Part shown: piece by piece, positions 22,931 through 31,807 of the stretch
Numbering within the stretch: position 1 is the stretch's first letter
Layout of the letters: each line of letters starts with the position of its first letter
Assembly: GCF_020103725.1 (NCBI RefSeq)
Contig: NZ_JAHXBG010000003.1
Span: 124,001 to 188,000 of the forward strand
Direction: 5' to 3'
Origin: Hyalangium gracile
GTDB taxonomy: Bacteria > Myxococcota > Myxococcia > Myxococcales > Myxococcaceae
Length of the DNA stretch: 64,000 bases
Notes under the pieces: model-generated
What the model was told of the DNA's origin: nothing
Databases searched by the model: none
Seen by the model: the letters and a program-made list of their open reading frames with translations, nothing else
Made by a program: the position numbers and the translations under genes

Positions 22931-22942
22931 GGCCCGGGAAAT

Positions 22943-23027
22943 GGGGGTCACCAGAGGTGGTCCCCGCCACCGATCCGTCCCGGAACGGAGCACCCGGTGG
23001 AGCGGGGGTGCGCCAGAGGCGGCCCCC
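22943..23027 (+). repeat. Two related hairpins after the HNH gene
   Basis: Two 23-24 nt near-repeats, each a GGGGGT...AGAGG...CCCC hairpin (22943-22965 and 23004-23027), separated by 38 nt with another small hairpin between them. They do not fold as tRNAs. Function unknown; possibly processing or spacer RNA. Confidence 0.5.
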
Positions 23028-23048
23028 ACCCGTAGAGCCTCCCCGCGC

Positions 23049-23083
23049 GCCGGCAGGCGGGTCCGCTGCTGCCGGCACCTTTT
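23049..23083 (+). terminator. Terminator-like hairpin after the HNH gene
   Basis: Stem GCCGGCAG/CTGCCGGC with a 12-nt loop, followed by ACCTTTT, three nucleotides before tRNA-Ser(CGA). Confidence 0.6.
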
Positions 23084-23086
23084 CCT

Positions 23087-23170
23087 GGAAGACCAACGCC
23101 GGAGGCCGGCGGCCCGTCTCGAAAGCGGTGCGAGCGCTCAGCGCTTGGGGTTCGAGTCCCCTGTCTTCCG
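23087..23170 (+). tRNA. tRNA-Ser(CGA)
   Basis: Acceptor GGAAGAC/GTCTTCC, anticodon loop CTCGAAA, long variable arm AGCGC/GCGCT, T-loop TTCGAGT, G73 as in serine tRNAs. The D-arm is CGCCGG-AGG-CCGGCG, six pairs with a 3-nt loop. Confidence 0.85.
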
Positions 23171-23183
23171 CCGCGTAAAGTCT

Positions 23184-23268
23184 GGAGCGTGATTGCCGGG
23201 TGGCCGGCAGCCTGGCTGGAACCCAGGGGAGTCCTCTCGGGCTCGTGGTTCGACTCCACCTCGCTCCG
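23184..23268 (+). tRNA. tRNA-Ser(GGA)
   Basis: Acceptor GGAGCG/CGCTCC (six good pairs), D-arm TGCCGG-GTGG-CCGGCA, anticodon stem CCTGG/CCAGG with loop CTGGAAC, long variable arm GAGTCC/GGGCTC, G73. Confidence 0.83.
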
Positions 23269-23276
23269 TGCTTTCT

Positions 23277-23364
23277 GGAAGTGTGAACTGGTGATGGCAC
23301 CAGGCCCCGTTGCTAGCGGGTGCGGACCGGCTCCCGGTCTGAGGTTCGAGTCCTCCGCCTTCCG
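23277..23364 (+). tRNA. tRNA-Ser(GCT)
   Basis: D-arm CTGGTG-ATGG-CACCAG, anticodon loop TTGCTAG, long variable arm GACCGG/CCGGTC, T-loop TTCGAGT, G73. The acceptor stem has only five clear pairs (GGAAG/CTTCC), so this is the weakest of the three serine tRNAs. Confidence 0.78.
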
Positions 23365-23430
23365 TAGCGTATTGCTCCCTCACCACTGCGGTTCAGCAGG
23401 CTAGAGTGCCCCCGTCAGGGGCGGTTCAAC

Positions 23431-26244
23431 ATGGCGACCAGGAAGAGCGAGGACAACGAGCGACTCATCGACCGGGATCTCACGGCGCTTGCGCGCGAGG
23501 GGAAACTCTTGCCCGCGCATGGCGCCGACTCCGCCGTGGCGGAGGTGCTTGGGTTGCTGACCCGAGGCGGCAAGCACCCGCTGCTCTCGGGTGAGCCCGG
23601 CGTGGGAAAGAGTGCGCTCGTCCAGGAAGTGGCCCGCCGTATCGCCGAGGGCCGCGTGGACGCGGAGCTCGCCCAGGCCCGTATGGTCGAGGTGTCCGCC
23701 GCCAACATCCTGGCCCGCAGCACCCAGCGGCAGGCCGCCGAGAGCTTCGAGGAGCTGCTCGGCTACCTCAGCCGGCACCCGTGCCCCATCGTCTACATCC
23801 GGGATCTGCCCCTGGCGCTCGGCGGGCCGCTGGCCCCCGTGGCCATCCGCGCCCTGCGCACTGGAGGCGTTCGCTTCATCTTCGAGACCGAGCCCAAGCG
23901 CGTGCAGGAACTGCTGCGCGCGGACGAGGCTCTGGCCGAGCGGCTCCACCTCATTCCTCTGCAGGAGCCTCCGCTGGAGCGCTCCCGGTGGATCCTCGGC
24001 CGTGTGGCCGAGGAGCTGGAGCGCGAGATGCACCTGCCCATCGACCCGGCCGCGTGCGACCTGGCGCTGCGTCTGTCCGCCAAGTTCCTCCTGGCTCAGC
24101 GCATGCCGCGCAAGGCCATCGAGCTGCTCAAGGAGACAGCGGCCGAGGCCGCTGGCGCGGCCCGTGACCGGGTGGGCCCCGAGGATGTCCTCACCCGCTT
24201 CTGCGCCGCCACACGACTGCCGCGCTTCGTGGTGGATGACGCGATGCCGCTGGATCTGGACGAGACGGAGCGCTTCTTCGGGGAGCGGCTGCTCGGACAG
24301 ACAGATGCGGTGGCCGCGGTCCTGCGCTCCGTGGCGCTGCTCAAGGCCGGCCTGAACGACCCGCGCCGCCCCCTGGGCGTGTTCCTCTTCGCAGGCCCCA
24401 CGGGTGTGGGCAAGACCCAGCTCGCCAAGCTCCTGGCGGAGTACCTCTTCGGCTCCGCCGACAGGTTGGTGCGCCTCAACATGGCGGACTTCCCCAATGA
24501 TGGCGACGAGAGCGTTCCCTTCGGCGCCTCCTGGGCGCCCGCCATGGAGACCAAGCGCGGCGAGCTGACCAACCTGCTCGATGGCAAGGTGTTCACCGTG
24601 CTGCTGCTCGACGAGTTCGAGAAGGCCGCGCGCAGCGTGCACGACCGCTTCCTCCAGCTCTTCGACGAGGGCACGTTCGTCAACGGCGCCGGCGAGCCGG
24701 TCTCCTGCAACAACACTCTCATCGTCGCTACGTCCAATGTGGGTGCCGAGGTGTACCGGGAGCCTGCTATCGGCTTCGCGGGCAATCGTCGTGAGGAGGA
24801 GCTCGTCTCCGAGGTGGACCGGCGTATCGCCGAGGCCTTCCGCCCGGAGTTCCTCAACCGCTTCGACGCCATCTGCCACTTCCGGCCGCTGACGAAGGTG
24901 GAGATCCGTAAGATCGCCCAGCGCGAGGTGGGTCGGGTGCTGGAGCGCGAGGGTATCCGCGCCCGCGCACTGGACGTGGAGGTGACACCGGAAGTCGTCG
25001 ACCTGCTGGTAGAGCGCGGCTACTCGCCCCAGTTCGGGGCGCGCTACCTGCAGAGGGAGATCGAGAAGACGCTCACCGCCGCGCTCGCCGTGGAGATCGC
25101 CCGCCGTCCTCTGCGGCCTGGTACTCCCGTGCGCGTGGAGGCGCGCTCCGGAGGCAAAGTGGTCGCCGTGGCCGAGCCGCTGGCTCCTCCCCGCGAGGCC
25201 ACGGCCCAGCTTTCCCTGCCGACCCCGAAGGCCGCGGCCGTCAAGCGGCGGCTCGACCGCAAGTCCCTGCTTCACGAGATGGATCGGCTCGTGGGCCGAG
25301 CCCGTGCGCTGTCGGTCTCCGCCGCTCGACCGCAGCTTGAGGAGAAGCGCAACCAGCTCCTGGCCGAGAGCCAGGCGCCCAACCTGTGGGACGACCCGGA
25401 CCGCGCAGCCTCCACGCTGCGTGCCTTCCGCACCGTGGAGGCGCAGATCAACGAACTAGAGCGCCTGGAGCAGGCCGCCACCTTCGCTCGCCGGCTCGTG
25501 CGCGAGGCGAAGAATGAGGTGCAGCTCGCGTCCGCGGCGAAGCAGGTCGAGGACGTCGCTCGCGAGGTGCAGATGGCCGAGGCTCTGCACGCCTCGGGTG
25601 CCACTGCAGAGGACAACGAGGCGCTGGTGGACATCTGCGCCAGCGAGTCGATGGAGGCCCAGGACACGTGGGTGCAGGAGTTGGCCACCATGTACCTCGG
25701 CTGGGCGGAGAAGCGTGGCTATGAGGCCATGCTGGTAGCCGAGGCGGAGAACCCCTCGCGTGTCGTCGTGCGCATCGCAGGGCCAGGTGCCTATGGCTTC
25801 CTCGCGGGAGAGGCCGGCATGCACCGGCGCATCGAGGATGAGAAGCGCCAGCGCGCCTACGTCCGCGTGCACCGCGGCGGGCTGCCCGAAGACCGCCAGG
25901 AGCTGGAGGTGGAGGGCCGCCCGGTGAAGAAGCACGAGGGCACCTTCCTGGAGCGCGTGCGCACCGAGGTCACCGTGAAGGACTCCTCCACGGGCCGCGT
26001 ACTCACCCTGACTGGCTCTGGCGAGTTGGAGGAGATGAAGGACATCGCGACACGCGTGGTGTCCGGACAGGGTGCCAGCACCGATGAGGCCCGGCGGTAC
26101 TATGTCGCCCGCGGTGCTCGCGTGGAGGACCCGCGCACTGGCGCCGGAACCCCGCGCGTGAAGGATGTTCTGCGCGGCGACCTGGACCTCTTCATCGCCG
26201 CCTGGATCTCCCGCCCGCCGCCCGAGCCCCCCTCCGCGCCTTGA
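23431..26244 (+). CDS. Clp-type double AAA+ ATPase fused to an RF2-like domain without GGQ
   Basis: A 937-aa fusion. Residues 1-300: first AAA+ ring with Walker A GEPGVGKS (54-61) but a weak Walker B (IVYIRDL, no DE). Residues 300-560: second ring with Walker A GPTGVGKT (322-329), Walker B LLLDEFEKA (391-399), sensor LIVATSN, Arg finger EFLNRFD and sensor 2 GARYLQREIE, all ClpA/ClpB-like. No ClpP-binding loop was recognised. Residues about 605-937 follow peptide chain release factor 2 (NLWDDPDRA, AEKRGYEAMLV, AYGFLAGEAGMHRR, DPRTGAGTPRVKDVLRGDLD). The GGQ hydrolysis loop and the SPF stop-codon motif are absent, so it cannot be a normal termination factor. It begins 66 nt after the last tRNA, behind a small GCCCC/GGGGC hairpin. 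Confidence 0.92.
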   Translation: MATRKSEDNERLIDRDLTALAREGKLLPAHGADSAVAEVLGLLTRGGKHPLLSGEPGVGKSALVQEVARRIAEGRVDAELAQARMVEVSAANILARSTQRQAAESFEELLGYLSRHPCPIVYIRDLPLALGGPLAPVAIRALRTGGVRFIFETEPKRVQELLRADEALAERLHLIPLQEPPLERSRWILGRVAEELEREMHLPIDPAACDLALRLSAKFLLAQRMPRKAIELLKETAAEAAGAARDRVGPEDVLTRFCAATRLPRFVVDDAMPLDLDETERFFGERLLGQTDAVAAVLRSVALLKAGLNDPRRPLGVFLFAGPTGVGKTQLAKLLAEYLFGSADRLVRLNMADFPNDGDESVPFGASWAPAMETKRGELTNLLDGKVFTVLLLDEFEKAARSVHDRFLQLFDEGTFVNGAGEPVSCNNTLIVATSNVGAEVYREPAIGFAGNRREEELVSEVDRRIAEAFRPEFLNRFDAICHFRPLTKVEIRKIAQREVGRVLEREGIRARALDVEVTPEVVDLLVERGYSPQFGARYLQREIEKTLTAALAVEIARRPLRPGTPVRVEARSGGKVVAVAEPLAPPREATAQLSLPTPKAAAVKRRLDRKSLLHEMDRLVGRARALSVSAARPQLEEKRNQLLAESQAPNLWDDPDRAASTLRAFRTVEAQINELERLEQAATFARRLVREAKNEVQLASAAKQVEDVAREVQMAEALHASGATAEDNEALVDICASESMEAQDTWVQELATMYLGWAEKRGYEAMLVAEAENPSRVVVRIAGPGAYGFLAGEAGMHRRIEDEKRQRAYVRVHRGGLPEDRQELEVEGRPVKKHEGTFLERVRTEVTVKDSSTGRVLTLTGSGELEEMKDIATRVVSGQGASTDEARRYYVARGARVEDPRTGAGTPRVKDVLRGDLDLFIAAWISRPPPEPPSAP

Positions 26245-26357
26245 GCCTGCCCTTTCGCCCTTGCCTGGGTCGGTGGTACTCCCCCGCCAGGCAACAAGGC
26301 GAGCGCCTGCTCAAAACACTCGGGCGGCGTCGAGCCGCCGTCCATAATGAGTAAGGC

Positions 26358-27998
26358 ATGCTCCATGTGATTCCCCTGGGAGGACTGGGCGAGATTGGCC
26401 TCAACGCCATGGTGCTCGCCTGCCGTGGGGAGATGCTCCTCATCGATGCCGGGCTGATGTTCCCCTCCGAAGCCGCCCCCGGTGTGGACATCATCGTCCC
26501 TGACTTCACCCACCTCCGGCAGAATGCCTCGCAGCTCAAGGGCATCGTCCTCACCCACGGCCACGAGGACCACACGGGCGCCCTCCCCTATCTGCTCAGC
26601 GAAGTGCCTGTTCCCGTCTATGGCACGCGCTTCACCCTCGCCATGGCCCGCCAACGTCTGGATGAGCTGGGTGTCGTCGCGGACCTGCGTGAGATCGAGC
26701 CTCGCACGCCCTTCTCCGTCGGCTCCGTCTTCTCCGTCGAGGCCAGCCGCGTCACCCACACCGTGCCCGATGCCGTCGGCTACATCTTCCGGACCCCCGA
26801 GGGCACCGTCATCCATACTGGCGATTTCAAGCTGGACCCTGATCCCATTGATGGCCTTCGCACGGACCTCGAGCGCTGGGGCGAGGCCGGCGAACAGGGC
26901 GTCCTCTGCCTCCTGTCCGACTCCACCAACTCCGAGTTCACCAACGAGACGGGCAGCGAGCGGGTCGTGGAGCAAACCTTCGACCGCCTCTTCCGCGAAG
27001 CCAAGGGCCGCATCGTCGTCGCCCTCTTCGCCTCCAACCTCCACCGCGTGCGCACCGTCCTGAAGCTCGCCGAACAGCTCGGGCGCAGAGTGGCCCTCCA
27101 GGGCCGCAGCATGACGCGCAACGTGGAGATGGCTCGGCAGCTCGGCTACCTCGATGTCCCTGATTCCCTCTTCGTCCCCCTGGAGTCCGCTCCCAGCCTG
27201 CCCCCCAACCGCCTGATGCTGCTCTCCACCGGCGCTCAGGGAGAGGCTCGCGCTGGCCTGGCCCAGCTCGCCGCCCGGAATGGGCCCGTGCGGCTGGAGC
27301 CCGGAGACATGGTCATCCTCAGCTCTCGCCCCATCCCCGGCAACGAACGCCCCGTGGGTGCCCTGCTGGATCAGCTCCACTGGACCGGTGCCCGCATCGT
27401 CTATGCCCAGGTGGAGCCCGGCGTCCATGTCTCCGGACACGCCAGCCAGCCGCAACAGCGACGCGTCCTCGACGTCGTCCGCCCTCGTCACTTCGTCCCC
27501 ATCCATGGAGAGCTGCGTCACCTCCACCGCCACCTGGCCACCGCTCGCGAGGCCGGGCTCGCCCCCGAGCAGCTCCTCCTTGCCCAGGACGGAGACCTCA
27601 TCACCTTCGAGGAGGGCCGCGGACGCTTCGCTGGCAGCGTCCCCGTCGGCCGGGTCCACAAGGACCTCTACAGCGGCGGCGTCGTGACTCCCGAGGCCCT
27701 CCAGGAACGCACCCGGCTGGCCGAGACGGGCCTCGTCGTCGCCGCCGTCGTCATCGACCGCTCCTCCCTCGCGCTCATGGCCGGGCCCCAGCTGTCCGGT
27801 CATGGACTGTCCCTGGATGAGCAGGTGCTCCTCAACCGCATCGCCGACGAGGCGCGGAGCCTCTTCCTCCAGCTCTCCCCACAGCTGCGCGGGGATGACG
27901 CCCTGGTGCGAGAGGAGCTGACCCGCTCCGTCCGCCGCGCCTTCAAGCTCTTCACCGCCAAGCGCCCCCTGGTGGTGCCCATGGTCGTCAAGGTGTGA
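26358..27998 (+). CDS. rnj: Ribonuclease J
   Basis: A 546-aa metallo-beta-lactamase/beta-CASP nuclease with endo- and 5'-3' exoribonuclease activity in mRNA decay and rRNA or tRNA maturation. The zinc motif is HGHEDH (67-72), preceded by GGLGEIG and DAGLMFP. Later motifs are HTGDFK, LSDSTN, FASNLHRV and the beta-CASP HVSGHA. It lies 113 nt behind the Clp-RF2 gene and starts an operon with yajQ, a secreted protein and rimO. Most bacteria of this phylum carry RNase J, so its position beside the tRNA array may be incidental. Confidence 0.95.
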   Translation: MLHVIPLGGLGEIGLNAMVLACRGEMLLIDAGLMFPSEAAPGVDIIVPDFTHLRQNASQLKGIVLTHGHEDHTGALPYLLSEVPVPVYGTRFTLAMARQRLDELGVVADLREIEPRTPFSVGSVFSVEASRVTHTVPDAVGYIFRTPEGTVIHTGDFKLDPDPIDGLRTDLERWGEAGEQGVLCLLSDSTNSEFTNETGSERVVEQTFDRLFREAKGRIVVALFASNLHRVRTVLKLAEQLGRRVALQGRSMTRNVEMARQLGYLDVPDSLFVPLESAPSLPPNRLMLLSTGAQGEARAGLAQLAARNGPVRLEPGDMVILSSRPIPGNERPVGALLDQLHWTGARIVYAQVEPGVHVSGHASQPQQRRVLDVVRPRHFVPIHGELRHLHRHLATAREAGLAPEQLLLAQDGDLITFEEGRGRFAGSVPVGRVHKDLYSGGVVTPEALQERTRLAETGLVVAAVVIDRSSLALMAGPQLSGHGLSLDEQVLLNRIADEARSLFLQLSPQLRGDDALVREELTRSVRRAFKLFTAKRPLVVPMVVKV

Positions 27999-28015
27999 TA
28001 AGGGCCCTGGCGCCC

Positions 28016-28513
28016 ATGCCTTCCTTCGACGTCGTCTCCAAGATCGATCTGGCCGAGCTCGACAACGCGGTCAACCAGACCAAGAAGGAGCTCAGCACCC
28101 GCTACGACTTCCAGGGCGCTCAGGCCGACATCGTCCTCTCCCCCGACAACACCGTGCTGACCGTCAAGGCCAACAGCGAGGACCGCGTCCAGGCCGCCAA
28201 GGAGGTCCTCCTCGCCAAGCTGGCCAAGCGCGGCATCTCCCTCCGTGCGCTCGAGTTCATGGAGATCGAAAAGACGGGCCTGCACAACGTCAAGCAGCCC
28301 ATCAAGCTCCAGCAGGGCATCCCCGTCGACAAGGCCAAGGAGCTCATCAAGCTCCTCAAGGAGTCCAAGCTGAAGCTTCAGGGCTCCATCCAGGCAGACC
28401 AGCTCCGCGTCACCGGCAAGAACCGGGATGACCTGCAGGCCGCCATCGCCCTGTTCCGCCAGGAGCAGGACCGGCTGAAGCTCGACATGCAGTTCACCAA
28501 CTTCCGGGACTAG
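28016..28513 (+). CDS. yajQ: YajQ family nucleotide-binding protein
   Basis: A 165-aa protein of two related alpha/beta domains. MPSFDVVSKIDLAELDNAVN opens the family, and RYDFQGA, ISLRALEFMEIEKTG and MQFTNFRD close it. Family members bind cyclic di-GMP or nucleic acid and act as regulators. The ATG at 28016 gives the conserved N-terminus; an in-frame GTG 21 nt upstream overlaps the RNase J stop. Next gene is 2 nt away. Confidence 0.93.
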   Translation: MPSFDVVSKIDLAELDNAVNQTKKELSTRYDFQGAQADIVLSPDNTVLTVKANSEDRVQAAKEVLLAKLAKRGISLRALEFMEIEKTGLHNVKQPIKLQQGIPVDKAKELIKLLKESKLKLQGSIQADQLRVTGKNRDDLQAAIALFRQEQDRLKLDMQFTNFRD

Positions 28514-28515
28514 TC

Positions 28516-29619
28516 ATGCGCGCCCCTCTCCTCTCCCTGTGCCTTCTGCTCGCGCCCGCCATCTCCCACGGGCAGGAGCGCGCCAGCAAGGCCGTGCCGG
28601 CGCTCTCCAAGGCCCCCAAGCTGGACGGCAAGTTCAAGGACTTCGCCCCCTCCGTCACGTTCCGCCCCCCCGCCTCCACCGAGGACACCGCTTCCTTCAC
28701 CGCTCGGGTGGCCTGGCGCAAGGACACGCTCTACGTAGGCGTCGAGGCCACCGATGACCGGCTCGTCGCTGGCGACCTCGTCACCCTCACCCTGTTCTTC
28801 CCCGGCGCTGGCCCCACCGCCATCGGCAACACTTTCCGCTTCGCCTTCGATGGCAAGCGCGCCTCGCCCCCGGACAGTGGCACCTCCGCCTTCGCCCAGG
28901 AGAAGGCCGAGGTCGGCGTGCTGCGCGAGGACGACAGGCTGAATCTGGAGATCGCCCTCCCCGTCACTGCCTTCCCGCGCTTCCCCTCCGTCGATCCGCT
29001 CGTCTTCGATCTCTGCGTCACCTTCGAGGATCAGGACGCGGTGGGCCAGAAGGCCGCCCCCGTCTCCAACTGCAAGGACGCGGGAATGATTGGCGAAGCC
29101 CTCAAGCTGCCCGACGACTTCCGCAAGGGCCTCAAGCTCAAGCCTCCAGAAGCCGCCAATGCCCTGGAAGCCATCAGCGGCGGCTGGCTGGGCTGGGGCG
29201 TGCTCCACTACCCGGTCTGGGTGGAGGCCGAGAAGCCCTTGTCCCCTGAGTCGCTGCGCTCCATGGTCGCCTCGGACTCCGTGGACCCCGAGAAGGTCAA
29301 CGTGAATGTCCCGGAGACGCTCACCCTGCCCGGCGGTCGCACCCTGCTCACCGTCGTCTCCGGCAAGGATCCCTATGCCGTCGAGGGCAAGTGCGATTCG
29401 GAGCACGAGCTGCGCCTGGGGCTCTACCTCCTCACGGCCAAGGGCCGGACGGCCCAGATGGTGCTCGAGTGGCCGGCCGCTACCTGTGCGCTGGGTCGGG
29501 CCCTCTCGGTCAATCTGGAAGAAGACGGCGCGCTGAGCATCGGTTACTCGAACGGCGCAATCACCAACTTCGTTTGGAGTGGAGACCACTTCGAGCGGAC
29601 GCAACTCGGAAAGCGGTAG
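28516..29619 (+). CDS. Secreted protein with a family 9-like sugar-binding domain
   Basis: A 367-aa exported protein: signal peptide [20 protein letters not shown]. Residues about 30-170 resemble the CBM9-like sandwich that often occurs alone in secreted proteins ([39 protein letters not shown]). The rest is a beta-rich domain that I do not recognise. It sits tightly between yajQ and rimO (2-nt and 5-nt gaps), an operon position that looks fortuitous. Confidence 0.7.
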   Translation: MRAPLLSLCLLLAPAISHGQERASKAVPALSKAPKLDGKFKDFAPSVTFRPPASTEDTASFTARVAWRKDTLYVGVEATDDRLVAGDLVTLTLFFPGAGPTAIGNTFRFAFDGKRASPPDSGTSAFAQEKAEVGVLREDDRLNLEIALPVTAFPRFPSVDPLVFDLCVTFEDQDAVGQKAAPVSNCKDAGMIGEALKLPDDFRKGLKLKPPEAANALEAISGGWLGWGVLHYPVWVEAEKPLSPESLRSMVASDSVDPEKVNVNVPETLTLPGGRTLLTVVSGKDPYAVEGKCDSEHELRLGLYLLTAKGRTAQMVLEWPAATCALGRALSVNLEEDGALSIGYSNGAITNFVWSGDHFERTQLGKR

Positions 29620-29624
29620 ACGCA

Positions 29625-31034
29625 GTGCGGCAAGACACCAAGAGCCTTTACATGATGACCCTCGGCTGCCCGAAGAACCGGGTGGACTCCGAGGTGATGC
29701 TCGGCACCCTCAAGCAGCGCGGCTACCACCTGGTGCAGGAGCCCTCCGAGGCCGAGGTCATCGTCGTCAATACCTGCGCCTTCATCGGCCCGGCCAAGCA
29801 GGAGTCCGTGGACTCCATCCTCGAGATGGCCGAGTACAAGAAGTCCGGCGCGTGCAGCACGCTCGTCGTCACCGGCTGCCTGTCCCAGCGCTACGGCGGC
29901 GAGCTCTCCAAGGAGATGCCCGAGGTCGACCACTTCCTCGGCACCGGTGCCTACGCCCAGATCGGCGACCTGCTCGCCGCAGAGGCCTCCCCGCGCCAGG
30001 TCATCCCCGATCCGGACTACATCCACGACTCGCACACGCCGCGCGAGAACTCGATGCCCTCGTACACCGCCTACCTCAAGGTGTCCGAGGGCTGCGACAA
30101 CGCCTGCGCCTTCTGCATCATCCCCAAGCTCCGTGGCGGCCAGCGCTCGCGTCCCATCGCGGACATCATCGCCGAGGCCACCCGGCTGGCCGACCAGGGC
30201 GTGCAGGAGCTCAACCTGGTGGCCCAGGACCTCACCGCCTACGGGCATGACCTGCCCGGCAAGCCCAAGCTCCATGAGCTGCTCAAGGAGCTGGTCAAGG
30301 TGGACGTGCGCTGGATCCGCCTGCACTACGCCTACCCGCGCGTCTTCCCGGACGAGCTCATCGAGGTGATGGCCACCGAGAAGAAGATCGCCAAGTACCT
30401 GGACATGCCGCTGCAGCACGCCAGCGACAAGCTGCTCATGTCCATGAAGCGCGGCCGCAACACCCAGTTCCTCACCGACCTGCTCACCAAGCTGCGCACC
30501 CGCGTGCCGGGCCTGGTGATGCGCACGTCGATGATCGTCGGCCTGCCCGGCGAGACCGAGGAGGACTTCGAACTGCTCAAGGAGTTCGTCAAGACGCAGC
30601 GCTTCGAGCGGCTCGGCGTCTTCCAGTACTCGGACGAGGAGGACACCGCGGCGTTCGACATGCCGGACAAGGTGCCCCAGAAGACCATCGAGCGCCGGTG
30701 GCGCGAGGTCATGGCCATCCAGAAGCGCATCAACCGCGAGCAGAACAAGAAGCTCGTGGGCAAGCGCATCGAGGTGCTCGTCGAAGGGCCAAGCCCCGAG
30801 ACCGAGCACCTGCTGATCGGCCGCCACGAGGGCCAGGCCCCCGAGATCGACGGTCAGGTCTACATCAATGATGGCCTGGCCTACCCGGGCGAGTTCGTCA
30901 CCGTCGAGGTGACCGAGGCCCATGACTACGATCTCGTCGGCCGCGTGGTGGAGCGCCCGGATCCGAAGCAGCGCCAGCACAAGGTCCGCGACGCGGTGCC
31001 CGCGCCGATGGCCACCTGGACGTCGCCTCGTTGA
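29625..31034 (+). CDS. rimO: Ribosomal protein S12 methylthiotransferase RimO
   Basis: A radical SAM enzyme that adds a methylthio group to an Asp of ribosomal protein S12 (Asp89 in E. coli). The 469-aa protein has the UPF0004 domain with the first iron-sulfur cluster Cys (TLGCPKN, NTCAFI, VTGCLSQ), the radical SAM motif [11 protein letters not shown], and a C-terminal TRAM domain (GQVYINDG through VGRVV). The GTG at 29625 was chosen because the family has about 10 residues before LGCPKN; an ATG at 29652 would cut into them. Last gene of the RNase J operon. Confidence 0.95.
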   Translation: MRQDTKSLYMMTLGCPKNRVDSEVMLGTLKQRGYHLVQEPSEAEVIVVNTCAFIGPAKQESVDSILEMAEYKKSGACSTLVVTGCLSQRYGGELSKEMPEVDHFLGTGAYAQIGDLLAAEASPRQVIPDPDYIHDSHTPRENSMPSYTAYLKVSEGCDNACAFCIIPKLRGGQRSRPIADIIAEATRLADQGVQELNLVAQDLTAYGHDLPGKPKLHELLKELVKVDVRWIRLHYAYPRVFPDELIEVMATEKKIAKYLDMPLQHASDKLLMSMKRGRNTQFLTDLLTKLRTRVPGLVMRTSMIVGLPGETEEDFELLKEFVKTQRFERLGVFQYSDEEDTAAFDMPDKVPQKTIERRWREVMAIQKRINREQNKKLVGKRIEVLVEGPSPETEHLLIGRHEGQAPEIDGQVYINDGLAYPGEFVTVEVTEAHDYDLVGRVVERPDPKQRQHKVRDAVPAPMATWTSPR

Positions 31035-31071
31035 GGCATACAAGCCCCATCCTTGAATTACTTCCGGCAAG

Positions 31072-31794
31072 ATGAATATTCTAGTCGATTACGACAATAT
31101 TCTAGACCAACACCGGCGGCATGGACTTGTAGATCTAGTCAGCCGTATATTCAGTGCACTTGGCGCAGACAGACTTCGCTCAGAAGCAAGCGCGCAGATT
31201 CGGCTATACGGGGGATGGTATGAAAACAACGTACCATCCCGCACAGCGCAACGGCTGATTCCTGAAATACAGAGCAACTTTCCAACAGAGTTCTACCTAC
31301 CAGACCAGTCGTCAAGCCTGCGTATAAAAACACAAGTCGAACTGGCGTACAGTTTGATCATCGACCCATCCAAGCACTTGCTTCACACCGTACGAAAGCG
31401 ATCTGGCTACCCACATGGCTTTCGTTGCGACAGCCCAAGCGCTCACGGCTGCGCAGACACTTCGTGCCCATTGATCGCTACACACTCTTTTCTACGAACG
31501 GGAAATTGTCCTTCGCCCAGTTGCGCCATCACATCCCGGCAGTTGCTTCACAAACTGGAGCAGAAACTGGTCGATACCATGCTAACGTCTGACATCATTC
31601 ACATCGCGCAGCAGGGTTCCTCTCCGATAGCTCTCGTGTCATCTGATGATGATTTTTGGCCTGGAATTCGAACAGCTGAATTACTGGGCACCGAAATCTT
31701 TCATATCCACACAAGAAAACACCGAACTCCACTAACTTATCTCGGTTCAACACAGCCCTCAGCGAAGTACCATCAACTTCAACTCCCTATCTGA
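31072..31794 (+). CDS. NYN/PIN-like nuclease of a low-GC defence-like module
   Basis: A 240-aa protein with NYN-domain acidic positions: VDYDN near the N-terminus (D6, D8), KLVDTMLTSDII (D168, D174) and SSDDDFWPGI (D192-D194), the layout of metal-dependent RNases of the LabA/NYN group. Between them lies a Cys/His-rich insert (C119, H125, C127, C132, H138, C146, C151) that could hold zinc. The codon usage and base composition differ sharply from the flanking genes. It is 13 nt from the NTPase gene and clearly forms a two-gene operon with it. Confidence 0.75.
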   Translation: MNILVDYDNILDQHRRHGLVDLVSRIFSALGADRLRSEASAQIRLYGGWYENNVPSRTAQRLIPEIQSNFPTEFYLPDQSSSLRIKTQVELAYSLIIDPSKHLLHTVRKRSGYPHGFRCDSPSAHGCADTSCPLIATHSFLRTGNCPSPSCAITSRQLLHKLEQKLVDTMLTSDIIHIAQQGSSPIALVSSDDDFWPGIRTAELLGTEIFHIHTRKHRTPLTYLGSTQPSAKYHQLQLPI

Positions 31795-31807
31795 AGCCCC
31801 AACAGCT

